Shown one piece after another: positions 1 to 5,554 of a stretch of 5,797 nucleotides of DNA. Each line of letters starts with the position of its first letter. Within the stretch, counting starts at the first letter, position 1. A program made the translations under genes and the position numbers. Under the pieces are notes generated by a model. It saw nothing but the letters and a program-made list of their open reading frames with translations, had not been told where the DNA came from and did no database searches. This stretch comes from CAVWDI01 sp046259385 (GTDB lineage Bacteria > Chloroflexota > Anaerolineae > Anaerolineales > UBA4823). The stretch is taken from NCBI GenBank assembly GCA_046259385.1, contig JBJYWI010000222.1, positions 1 to 5,797 of the forward strand, given 5' to 3'.

Positions 1-170
1 TCGATGAGATCGCCCAGGATGAAACCCTTTTGGCGGTCTATGTTGACGCTGGAGGACTGGAAATGGGTATTTACAGCCTCCCGGTTTTGTATGAAATTCC
101 GGAAGGATTAACAGCCCAGGTTTTCCCATCCGAGGTAGAGGTCGAACTGGCGTTAACGGAAAGTAGCTGA
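1..170 (+). CDS. YbbR/CdaR-type domain protein, C-terminal end (partial)
   Basis: Only the last 55 codons are present; the first whole codon is at position 3 and the stop is TGA at 168-170. The translated end reads as one beta-rich YbbR repeat: a strand with VYVDAGGLEMGIYSLPV (residues 12-28 of the fragment), then a strand around YEIPEGL, and a final strand FPSEVEVELAL. The pattern 'V-x-V-D-x-x-G-L-x-x-G-x-Y-x-L-P-V' followed by 'P-S-x-V-x-V' is typical of YbbR domains. In many bacteria these proteins are membrane-anchored, have several such repeats outside the cell, and regulate the diadenylate cyclase CdaA (then named CdaR). I cannot see the N-terminal membrane segment or a neighbouring cdaA, so the CdaR role is inferred and I leave the symbol blank. 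The protein ends shortly after the repeat, as family members often do. Confidence 0.7.
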   Translation, partial: DEIAQDETLLAVYVDAGGLEMGIYSLPVLYEIPEGLTAQVFPSEVEVELALTESS

Positions 171-231
171 TAAACACGTTATTTTCTTCCACTCATTTTT
201 TTCCCGCATAATCCTGAACGTTACTTTTCTA

Positions 232-242
232 TATACTGTATA
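232..242. promoter_or_regulatory. Short inverted repeat upstream of folD promoter
   Basis: TATAC-T-GTATA is an inverted repeat with a one-base centre in the AT-rich gap between the YbbR-type gene and folD. It lies about 24 bases upstream of the predicted -35 box. It could be a regulator site, but AT-rich DNA gives such short dyads easily. Confidence 0.2.
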
Positions 243-252
243 CAATTCAATG

Positions 253-264
253 TGACATATGTCA
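253..264. promoter_or_regulatory. Perfect 12-bp palindrome next to the folD promoter (possible operator)
   Basis: TGACATATGTCA is identical to its own reverse complement over 12 bases. It ends one base before the predicted -35 hexamer of the folD promoter (266-271). Part of it (TGTCA) recurs directly at 267-271 as (T)TGTCA within the -35 box. The size and place fit a dimeric transcription factor site, but no regulator is identified and no second copy was found in the window. Confidence 0.35.
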
Positions 265-265
265 G

Positions 266-294
266 TTGTCAAGCAAGGTTCTTTTTAGCATAAT
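266..294 (+). promoter_or_regulatory. Predicted sigma70-type promoter of folD
   Basis: The -35 box TTGTCA (266-271) matches the consensus TTGACA at five of six bases. After a 17-base spacer, the -10 box CATAAT (289-294) matches TATAAT at five of six. Transcription would start near 301, giving folD a short leader of about 47 bases. This is one of the two best promoters in the window; no transcript data support it. Confidence 0.65.
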
Positions 295-334
295 TATTAA
301 GGTTATTATTTATTAATAAAAAGTATTCTAAATC

Positions 335-343
335 AAAGGAGTG
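335..343 (+). promoter_or_regulatory. Ribosome binding site of folD
   Basis: AAAGGAGTG is a strong Shine-Dalgarno sequence with the GGAG core ending six bases before the ATG at 348. It fixes the folD start, since no competing in-frame start has a comparable site. Confidence 0.8.
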
Positions 344-347
344 CTAA

Positions 348-1223
348 ATGACTGCAGAATTGATTGACGGTAGGGCAATTGCCCAGCAAATTCGGGAGGA
401 AGTTGCCGCGGATGTAGCTGAGTTGGTTGCTCAGGGCAAGCCAAAACCCGGTCTAGCAACAGTTCTAGTGGGAGAAAACCCTGCTTCACAAGTCTACGTT
501 CGCATGAAACATAAAGCCTGCGAAAAAGCAGGGATCGAATCTTTTGCATACAAATTACCCGAGACCGCGACCCAGGAAGAAGTTGAAGCGCTGGTGAAAG
601 AATTAGATGAAAACCCAGCTGTCAACGGTATCCTTGTTCAACTGCCGCTGCCTTCAGGCCTTGATGAAGAACGGGTGCTAAATTGTATTGATATTGAAAA
701 GGACGTGGATGGGTTCCACCCGGTTAATATCGGACGCTTGGCTCAAAAAGGCCGCGATTCGTTGTTTGTCCCCTGCACTCCTGCTGGTTGTCTAGTTTTA
801 CTCGACCGCATGAATGTCCCGATTGAAGGCGCCAATGCGGTTGTCCTCGGTAGGTCCAATATCGTGGGCATGCCTGTGGCGCTCTTGCTCGTCAAGCGTA
901 ATGCGACCGTCACTATCTGCCATTCTCGTACCAAAGATTTACCCGGGGTGACCCGTGCCGCCGATATTCTGATCGCTGCTGTTGGTCGTCCGGAGATGGT
1001 GAAAGGCGATTGGGTGAAGCCAGGCGCGACTGTGATTGATGTGGGCGTTAATCGTGTGGATGACCCTTCTGCTGAGAAAGGCTATCGCCTTGCCGGTGAT
1101 GTCGATTTTGAAGAGGTCAAAGAGGTCGCCGGTAAAATAACACCCGTTCCGGGTGGCGTCGGACCAATGACAATCGCTATGCTGCTCGCGAGCACTGTCA
1201 AAGCTGCTAAAATTGCTGACTAA
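348..1223 (+). CDS. folD: Bifunctional methylenetetrahydrofolate dehydrogenase / methenyltetrahydrofolate cyclohydrolase FolD
   Basis: FolD oxidises 5,10-methylene-tetrahydrofolate to the methenyl form with NADP+ and hydrolyses that to 10-formyl-tetrahydrofolate, in the cytoplasm, feeding purine and formyl-Met-tRNA synthesis. The 291-residue length is normal for the family. The key residues align with the well-studied E. coli numbering: Tyr50, catalytic Lys54 in YVRMKHKACEKAGI, Gln98 in GILVQLPLP, and Asp121 in DVDGFHP. The Rossmann-type nucleotide-binding loop is GRSNIVGMP (168-176), and the C-terminal signature PVPGGVGPMT spans 266-275. All catalytic positions are intact. The ATG at 348 is preceded by AAAGGAG at good spacing and by its own predicted promoter. 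A hairpin follows the TAA stop, so the gene is probably transcribed alone. It is not obviously linked in function to the YbbR-type gene upstream or the rpmH cluster downstream. Confidence 0.97.
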   Translation: MTAELIDGRAIAQQIREEVAADVAELVAQGKPKPGLATVLVGENPASQVYVRMKHKACEKAGIESFAYKLPETATQEEVEALVKELDENPAVNGILVQLPLPSGLDEERVLNCIDIEKDVDGFHPVNIGRLAQKGRDSLFVPCTPAGCLVLLDRMNVPIEGANAVVLGRSNIVGMPVALLLVKRNATVTICHSRTKDLPGVTRAADILIAAVGRPEMVKGDWVKPGATVIDVGVNRVDDPSAEKGYRLAGDVDFEEVKEVAGKITPVPGGVGPMTIAMLLASTVKAAKIAD

Positions 1224-1241
1224 AGGATTTAATAATTAAGA

Positions 1242-1285
1242 TGGGGCTGTCGGGTGTAAAAATCTGGCAGCCCTGTGTGTTTAAT
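1242..1285 (+). terminator. Probable terminator-like hairpin after folD
   Basis: GGGCTGTC (1244-1251) pairs with GGCAGCCC (1266-1273), an eight-base-pair stem with one G-U pair and a 14-base loop; weaker wobble pairs can extend the base. It starts 20 bases after the folD stop and is followed by TGTGTGTTTAAT, which is U-rich but not a clean U-run. It is therefore a moderate Rho-independent terminator candidate. Confidence 0.5.
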
Positions 1286-1324
1286 CCCGAATTCGTTTAC
1301 AAATCTGTTTTTGATAGCCTGAAG

Positions 1325-1350
1325 AAGGGGTTTGTTTTTCAAAAACCCTT
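1325..1350. other. Second hairpin in the folD-rpmH gap
   Basis: AAGGGGTTT (1325-1333) can pair with AAACCCTT (1343-1350) with one bulged G, around a T- and A-rich loop. No U-run follows on the + strand, so its role is unclear: it may back up the first terminator or be a structured element upstream of the rpmH promoter. The rest of the 1224-1467 gap shows only the rpmH promoter; I saw no small gene or clear DnaA-box cluster in it. Confidence 0.3.
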
Positions 1351-1392
1351 AATGATTGTTGAATAAGAGTGGATTGAAGAAATGGTTGAATC

Positions 1393-1422
1393 CTGTTAAT
1401 CTTTCGATTCTTAAGGTATAAT
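1393..1422 (+). promoter_or_regulatory. Predicted promoter of the rpmH-rnpA-yidD cluster
   Basis: A perfect -10 box TATAAT lies at 1417-1422. The best -35 at normal distance is weak, CTGTTA at 1393-1398 with an 18-base spacer (three of six matches). Transcription would start near 1429, about 39 bases before the rpmH ATG. Strong expression of ribosomal protein genes fits a perfect -10; the -35 assignment is uncertain. Confidence 0.55.
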
Positions 1423-1467
1423 CGGGTTTCGTCTAAAGAAAAAAGATAAAGAGGGTAGCAGTAAGTT

Positions 1468-1644
1468 ATGCCAAAACGAACTTATCAGCCGAAAAAACGG
1501 CATAGATTGCGTGTTCATGGCTTTCGGGCACGGATGTCCACAAGGGGTGGGCGCAAAGTCCTGAAGCGGCGTCGCGCCAGAGGCCGCCGACAATTGTCAG
1601 TCAGCATGAACAATCATGTGAAGAAGATCAATTGGAAAAGTTAG
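1468..1644 (+). CDS. rpmH: Large ribosomal subunit protein bL34
   Basis: This 58-codon gene encodes the small, very basic L34 protein of the 50S subunit. The translation starts MPKRTYQPKKRHRLRVHGFR and continues ARMSTRGGRKVLKRRRARGRRQLSVS, which is the family signature from end to end (residues 1-46). L34 is usually about 44-47 residues; here a further 12 residues, MNNHVKKINWKS, follow the point where most homologues stop. The reading frame is clean and ends with TAG. The start ATG is the only candidate; the purine stretch AGAGGG at 1450-1455 is 12 bases upstream, somewhat far for a Shine-Dalgarno. rnpA begins 15 bases after the stop, the standard pairing of these two genes. Confidence 0.96.
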   Translation: MPKRTYQPKKRHRLRVHGFRARMSTRGGRKVLKRRRARGRRQLSVSMNNHVKKINWKS

Positions 1645-1659
1645 CTTCCGGGAAAGAGG

Positions 1660-2001
1660 TTGGAGCGCAGGTTCCGCTTGACCAGATTGAAAGATTTCCA
1701 GCGGGTGCGGCAGTATGGAAAAAATTACGCCCACCCGTTAATTGTGTTGATTGTAGCTCCGAATAATTTGGAGTGGGCTCGCTTTGGAATTACCGCAGGT
1801 AGGTCAATTGGAAACGCAGTACAGAGAAATCGTTCAAAAAGGTTGCTCAGAGCCGCAGTAAATACGCTGTTAATAAATATCTCCAGGGGTTACGACGTCA
1901 TCCTGATTGCTAGAAGAGCACTCCTAGAGGCGAATTACCAGCAGGTAGAAGGGGCACTCAAAGATTTATTGCAGCAGGCGGGATTACTAAACAGCGAATG
2001 A
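1660..2001 (+). CDS. rnpA: Ribonuclease P protein component
   Basis: RnpA is the basic protein subunit that binds RNase P RNA and helps it recognise and cleave the 5' leader of precursor tRNAs. The 113-residue product starts ERRFRLTRLKDFQRV, the usual N-terminal helix region, and contains the diagnostic RNR motif GNAVQRNRSKRLLR (51-64) with Arg56, Asn57, Arg58 and Arg61. The C-terminal part GYDVILIARRALLEANYQQVEGAL (78-100) is also typical. The start is inferred to be TTG: the rpmH stop at 1642-1644 is in the same frame, so the gene cannot begin earlier, and no ATG or GTG lies before the conserved N-terminus. AGAGG directly abuts the TTG; GGGAAAG at 1650-1656 is better spaced. Translation is likely coupled to rpmH, 15 bases upstream. 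Confidence 0.94.
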   Translation: MERRFRLTRLKDFQRVRQYGKNYAHPLIVLIVAPNNLEWARFGITAGRSIGNAVQRNRSKRLLRAAVNTLLINISRGYDVILIARRALLEANYQQVEGALKDLLQQAGLLNSE

Positions 2002-2048
2002 TTCATCTGCCAATGCTGGTCTCGGGATGGTTGGAGCTAGCGCAGTAA
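1998..2048 (+). CDS. Possible 16-codon coupled micro-ORF between rnpA and yidD
   Basis: An ATG at 1998-2000 overlaps the rnpA stop in an ATGA arrangement and opens a frame of 16 codons (MIHLPMLVSGWLELAQ) ending with TAA at 2046-2048, six bases before the yidD ATG. The stop-start overlap and the position fit a translational-coupling bridge. It has no Shine-Dalgarno of its own and is short enough to arise by chance; I do not recognise the peptide. Confidence 0.2.
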   Translation: MIHLPMLVSGWLELAQ

Positions 2049-2054
2049 TATTAA

Positions 2055-2429
2055 ATGAAATTTATTGAAGCATCTACAGAAGAAGCATTCTCTTCAGATC
2101 GGGAAATCGATCTTGTGAAAAATGGAAAACCGCAGAACGGGTCGGAACACACCCCAGATGAATGGGATATCACTGAACCAGCCCTGCGGGATTTGCCGGT
2201 TACCTTAATGAATATACCGCGCTTTCTCCTGCTTGGGTTGATCCGCGCGTACCAGGCAACTTTCTCGCGCACGCTTCCCCAGGATACCTGCCGTTTTTAT
2301 CCCTCCTGTTCACATTACGGCTACCAGGCGGTCTACAAATATGGTGTCCTCAAAGGCGGTTTAATGGCTGTCTGGCGTGTATTGAGGTGCAATCCCTTCA
2401 ACAAGGGCGGTTTTGACCCGGTTCCTTGA
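2055..2429 (+). CDS. yidD: Membrane protein insertion efficiency factor YidD
   Basis: YidD is a small protein at the inner face of the cytoplasmic membrane that helps YidC-dependent insertion; it is normally encoded between rnpA and yidC, as here. The conserved domain occupies residues 53-124: an amphipathic segment IPRFLLLGLIRAYQ, then the cysteine motif CRFYPSCSHY (Cys79, Cys85), GYQAVYKYGVLKGGLMAVWRVLRCNPF (Cys112) and the terminal KGGFDPVP. This part is intact. Typical YidD is about 70-90 residues, while this frame gives 124 because of an acidic, low-hydrophobicity N-terminal stretch of about 50 residues. The ATG at 2055 has no well-placed Shine-Dalgarno (TTGGAG is 18 bases away); an alternative start is the ATG at 2208, exactly at the domain edge, also without a good site. 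I keep the long form because the extension is open and protein-like. Confidence 0.9.
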   Translation: MKFIEASTEEAFSSDREIDLVKNGKPQNGSEHTPDEWDITEPALRDLPVTLMNIPRFLLLGLIRAYQATFSRTLPQDTCRFYPSCSHYGYQAVYKYGVLKGGLMAVWRVLRCNPFNKGGFDPVP

Positions 2430-2478
2430 TTAATTTTTTCTGGAATTAAAATTTAAATTTGTGAAGAAAGACGTATTA

Positions 2479-3681
2479 ATGAAAAACAGAAAATTCCTTT
2501 TACTGGCAGTAATTATTGGAGCGTTGTTTATCTCTTCCTGTGCGCGCGGTTTGGGGACTGCTCAGAACTGGCCTGGCGTCGCTGCAAATGTTGAGAGCGG
2601 GCTGGCTTATCTGGCGTTTGGAGACCATGTATATTACATCGACCTGGAGAATGGAAGAGAGTTGGGCAGGTTCCCCGCTGAAGGGGATCAAAGAAAATTC
2701 TTCGCTTCCCCTGCGCTCACAGAAGATGGTTCCCAGTTGATCGTCGGCGATTCTACCGGCGTGCTGTACAGCCTTGATGCACTTAATAGTCAGAGCGAAC
2801 CAAATTGGACTTTTCCTGTAAATGCCACAGCAGGTTCGGGGAACGGCGGTAATGGGAATAACAGCACAGGCAGCAGATATATCGCTGGATCTTTAATTCA
2901 AGGGGATCAAATCTTCGCGCCGGTCTCAAACGGTCACCTGTACGCACTCGACCTCGAAGGCAGTCTGCTCTGGGAATACAACCAGTTCACCAACAAAAAA
3001 TCGGAGCTCTGGGCCACACCCGCACTGGATGAGAGCGGAGTTCTTTATTTGCCTTCGATGGACCATCTGGTATATGCAATAGATTCGGATAGCGGTGACC
3101 TTCTCTGGAAGTCAACTGAATCTCTGGGCGGCGCCCTCCCTGGCACTCCTGCTTTGAATGGTGAAGGCAAGTTATTTGCCGGAACCCTGGGTTCGCAGAT
3201 GGTCGCGGTAGATACGAATACAAGCGCAGAGGTATCAAATGGGCTCCCTGCAAACGGCTGGATCTGGTCAGGGCCGGTGTACCAGAATGGAATTCTATAT
3301 TACGGCGATTTGGCCGGTAAATTCTATGCTTTTGACACCGTGTCGAGCGAAACGCTTTGGACATTCTCAATTGATGTAGGGTCTGGATCGTCAGGTATTC
3401 TCGGTGGGATTTCACCCCAGAATAAAATTGGGATCGCTGGTTCGCCGCTTATAGTGGGCGATTCAGTCTATTTTGTATCCGAAAACAGCCAGTTTTACGC
3501 GCTGGACAAAAAGAACGGCACCCCATTACGGGGTTGGCCGGTTGAGGTTGGCGGCAGTCTTTATACCGGGCCGGTTCTGGCTGGCGAAACTCTGCTTGTC
3601 GCTCAAGTTGGCGCTGATGATTTGTTAACCGCATATGATCTGGAAGGCAAAAAAATATGGTCATTCCGCCCGGCCGAATAG
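2479..3681 (+). CDS. PQQ/BamB-like beta-propeller lipoprotein
   Basis: The product is a predicted exported lipoprotein of 400 residues. It begins MKNRKFLLLAVIIGALFISSC: a basic start, a hydrophobic core and a lipobox ISSC with the modified cysteine at residue 21. The rest is built from eight repeats of the PQQ-enzyme type, with strands such as VYYIDLENG (from 51), VLYSLDA (95), LYALDLEGSLLWEY (154), VYAIDSDSGDLLWKS (198), MVAVDTN (241), FYAFDTVSSETLW (282), FYALDKKNG (339) and AYDLEGKKIWSF (385). This predicts an eight-bladed propeller like BamB. A Gly/Asn/Ser-rich insert lies at about 119-132. No catalytic or PQQ-binding set is evident, so a scaffold or binding role is more likely than an enzyme. 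A GTG at 2461 would add six residues but lacks a Shine-Dalgarno; the ATG at 2479 follows GAAGAAAGA and gives a cleaner signal peptide. Its place between yidD and yidC suggests co-transcription. The exact function is unknown. Confidence 0.85.
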   Translation: MKNRKFLLLAVIIGALFISSCARGLGTAQNWPGVAANVESGLAYLAFGDHVYYIDLENGRELGRFPAEGDQRKFFASPALTEDGSQLIVGDSTGVLYSLDALNSQSEPNWTFPVNATAGSGNGGNGNNSTGSRYIAGSLIQGDQIFAPVSNGHLYALDLEGSLLWEYNQFTNKKSELWATPALDESGVLYLPSMDHLVYAIDSDSGDLLWKSTESLGGALPGTPALNGEGKLFAGTLGSQMVAVDTNTSAEVSNGLPANGWIWSGPVYQNGILYYGDLAGKFYAFDTVSSETLWTFSIDVGSGSSGILGGISPQNKIGIAGSPLIVGDSVYFVSENSQFYALDKKNGTPLRGWPVEVGGSLYTGPVLAGETLLVAQVGADDLLTAYDLEGKKIWSFRPAE

Positions 3682-3686
3682 ATAGG

Positions 3687-3716
3687 TTGTACTGCGCAGT
3701 ATGTAAAATTTTTAAT
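3687..3716 (+). promoter_or_regulatory. Possible promoter upstream of yidC, with an embedded palindrome
   Basis: TTGTAC (3687-3692) and TTTAAT (3711-3716) are separated by 18 bases; the -10 matches five of six, the -35 three of six. A perfect palindrome, TACTGCGCAGTA (3690-3701), covers the end of the -35 box and part of the spacer. This could give yidC-jag a regulated internal start, but the promoter is weak by sequence. Confidence 0.35.
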
Positions 3717-3721
3717 ACAAT

Positions 3722-3727
3722 GGTGAG
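3722..3727 (+). promoter_or_regulatory. Ribosome binding site of yidC
   Basis: GGTGAG lies nine bases before the ATG at 3737 and is the only plausible Shine-Dalgarno there. It supports that start. Confidence 0.5.
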
Positions 3728-3736
3728 TGTAAATAA

Positions 3737-4519
3737 ATGATAGGGAATATTTGGGAAACTCTGATAATCATGCCGATGTTGAATTCCCTGCTGTGGATTT
3801 ACAGCAGTCTGGGGAACTTCGCCATCGCGATTATCTTATTTACCATCCTGGTCCGCTTGATAACGCATCCCTTGACAGTCAGGCAGCTTAAAGGCGCCCA
3901 GGCTATGCAGGAGATGCAGAAGTCGAAAAAATGGCAGGACCTGCAGAAAAAGTATAAAAACGATAAGCAGAAACTGCAGCAGGAACAGATGAAGCTCTAC
4001 CAGGAGATGGGCGTCAACCCGCTCAGTTCCTGTCTGCCGACATTGATCCAATTTCCAATCATCATTGGGCTGTATCAGGCGATCATCCGTGCGCTGGCAG
4101 TAACCCCGCTCCAGATGACGGGTTTGTTCTACTATATCTACCCCTTTTCGAACGTGTCCAGTGCTTTACCAATTGACAGCCGCTTTTTATGGATGGATCT
4201 CAGCCTGCCAGAACGATTGTTTATTCCAGGCATCAACTTTGGATTTCCGATCTTAGCTGTCCTGGTGCTGGTAACGACTTACTTTCAATCCAGGCTCATT
4301 TCACCGCCGGCTCAGCCTGGAGAACAGGGCGCCCAGATGACCCAGATGATGAACCTCTATATGCCCCTTTTTATGGGTTATCTTGCTTACTCTTTTGCTG
4401 CCGGACTGGCTCTCTATTTTATTACCAGCAACCTGGTCACAATTTTGCAGTACGCTCTGATGGGCAGGGCAAATTGGAGCAATTTACTCCCTTCGCTCGG
4501 ATTGAAAAGGGAGGGCTGA
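3737..4519 (+). CDS. yidC: Membrane protein insertase YidC/Oxa1
   Basis: YidC inserts and folds proteins in the cytoplasmic membrane, alone or with SecYEG. The 260-residue protein is the short form with the five-helix Oxa1 core and no large periplasmic domain. Hydrophobic segments lie at about 17-42, 98-120, 167-186, 207-220 and 222-240. Arg40 in FTILVRLITHPLT matches the groove arginine needed for insertion. A charged, Gln/Lys-rich region at 50-92 forms the cytoplasmic helical hairpin, ending in the family motif MGVNPLSSCLPTLIQFPI (91-108). The C-terminal MNLYMPLFMGYLAYSFAAGLALYF segment is also diagnostic. Many Gram-positive YidC proteins begin with a lipoprotein signal; this one has no N-terminal cysteine and starts directly near the first helix. 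The only Cys is Cys99. The short basic tail ends KREG. It sits between the propeller lipoprotein and jag, as part of the usual rnpA-yidD-yidC-jag set. Confidence 0.96.
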   Translation: MIGNIWETLIIMPMLNSLLWIYSSLGNFAIAIILFTILVRLITHPLTVRQLKGAQAMQEMQKSKKWQDLQKKYKNDKQKLQQEQMKLYQEMGVNPLSSCLPTLIQFPIIIGLYQAIIRALAVTPLQMTGLFYYIYPFSNVSSALPIDSRFLWMDLSLPERLFIPGINFGFPILAVLVLVTTYFQSRLISPPAQPGEQGAQMTQMMNLYMPLFMGYLAYSFAAGLALYFITSNLVTILQYALMGRANWSNLLPSLGLKREG

Positions 4520-4589
4520 ACTGAAAATTAATCCTTTTAATTAGGTGTAATCGATAAATTACTTGAAGATTTTCCGTTAGAGAAGAGAT

Positions 4590-5468
4590 ATGGATGATAA
4601 ACGCACAAGTTTAGAGATGATAGCCCCCACAATCGAGGAAGCGATTGCGAAAGGGCTTGAAGAATTAAATCTTCCTGAGGAAGCGGTCGATATCGATATC
4701 CTTGATATTGGCAGTCAGGGGTTATTTGGTCTGGGATCCCGCCAGGCTCGGGTTCGCCTCACGGTCAAAGATCCAGATGCAACCCCCAAAAAGGGACCGC
4801 AGGTCGCTGGAATTAAAACCCCTGTTGAGTCGCAAGAGGCTGAATCTGACTTGCCACAGGAGCAGGATTTGACAGAAGAGGTTGCGGAGATTCCGGACGA
4901 AGACATAACCCAGTTAGAAATGGGCGATCAGGATATTTCTGAGCCTGGAGCGCAGGCTGCAGCAGTATCCGAGACTGTGAACGAGGAAGTCGTCCTGCAT
5001 GTTGCCCAGGTGACAGTCGAAGAACTGCTCGAAAAGATGGGTTTCGTGGCGACCGTAAACGCTTACCACGGAGAGCCGGATGATGAAAGAAGCCGGGTGC
5101 CGCTGATGGTCGATATCACGGGGGATGACCTGAGTATTTTGATCGGACCGCGTGCAGAGACTCTAAACGCCCTCCAGTACATCTCAAGCCTGATCATCGG
5201 CAAAGAACTCGGGCATTCAGTCCCGCTGGTGGTCGATGTCGAGGGCTACCGCAAACGCCGCGCCCAGCAGCTCCAGCGCCTTGCTGAAAAAATGGCTGAC
5301 CAGGCGGTTAAATCCGGCCGCCGCCAGCTACTGGAGCCAATGCCTGCCAACGAACGCCGCCTGGTGCATATCGCACTGCGCGAAAATCCGGAGGTCGAGA
5401 CCGAGAGTATCGGCGAGGAGCCGCGCCGCAAGGTAACTATCATTCCCATTGAAAGGGAAATCAGCTGA
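4590..5468 (+). CDS. jag: RNA-binding protein Jag/KhpB (EloR), with Jag-N, KH and R3H domains
   Basis: Jag proteins (KhpB/EloR) bind RNA, partner with KhpA, and affect cell elongation and division in several bacteria; the gene habitually follows yidC. Domains in the 292-residue product: Jag-N at about 4-58, with the signature GLFGLGSRQARV at 44-55; an acidic, probably disordered linker at 61-135, rich in Glu, Asp, Gln and Pro; a KH domain at about 140-216, with LIGPRAETLNALQYI; and an R3H domain at about 220-288, with Arg256 and His260 in NERRLVHIAL. The KH loop reads GPRA (186-189), so the last glycine of the usual GxxG is replaced by alanine. The start ATG at 4590 has only a weak purine-rich site (AGAAGAG, 4581-4587) close to it. 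A 70-base gap separates it from yidC, without a convincing terminator, so it is probably co-transcribed. Confidence 0.94.
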   Translation: MDDKRTSLEMIAPTIEEAIAKGLEELNLPEEAVDIDILDIGSQGLFGLGSRQARVRLTVKDPDATPKKGPQVAGIKTPVESQEAESDLPQEQDLTEEVAEIPDEDITQLEMGDQDISEPGAQAAAVSETVNEEVVLHVAQVTVEELLEKMGFVATVNAYHGEPDDERSRVPLMVDITGDDLSILIGPRAETLNALQYISSLIIGKELGHSVPLVVDVEGYRKRRAQQLQRLAEKMADQAVKSGRRQLLEPMPANERRLVHIALRENPEVETESIGEEPRRKVTIIPIEREIS

Positions 5469-5507
5469 GCTGAAAACTGGAATTAAATAATCCGCCTGCT
5501 GTGATTC

Positions 5508-5536
5508 TTGACCACCCTCCATTGCGGTGATACAAT
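5508..5536 (+). promoter_or_regulatory. Strong predicted promoter (P1) upstream of tRNA-Glu
   Basis: TTGACC (5508-5513) and TACAAT (5531-5536) are separated by exactly 17 bases, and each box matches the sigma70 consensus at five of six positions. Transcription would begin near 5543, about 100 bases before the mature tRNA, leaving a long 5' leader for RNase P to remove. Confidence 0.65.
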
Positions 5537-5554
5537 CCCTCGCGCTGAACTATT

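Noticed and set aside
171..347. Tetrahydrofolate riboswitch upstream of folD
   Set aside because: The leader after the predicted start (about 301) is only some 47 bases, AT-rich and without the paired helices such a riboswitch needs.
1224..1467. Possible replication origin next to rpmH
   Set aside because: rpmH often lies near dnaA/oriC, but no dnaA is present, the gene upstream is folD, and I found no cluster of TTATCCACA-like boxes or AT-rich repeats.
1411..1593. 60-codon - strand frame over rpmH
   Set aside because: It is antisense to the clearly conserved L34 gene and its promoter; the translation is low-complexity and unrecognised.
2987..3415. 142-codon open frame on the - strand inside the lipoprotein gene
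   Set aside because: It lies fully within a well-supported + strand propeller gene, its translation has no recognisable domain and an odd Arg/His/Pro-rich composition, and it has no promoter or ribosome site that I can see.
4189..4524. 111-codon + strand frame overlapping the end of yidC
   Set aside because: It is a shifted-frame shadow of the conserved yidC C-terminus, with no family resemblance and no Shine-Dalgarno.
4524..4545. AATTAA/TTAATT hairpin in the yidC-jag gap as terminator
   Set aside because: The stem is short and made only of A-T pairs with no U-run, so it would be too weak.
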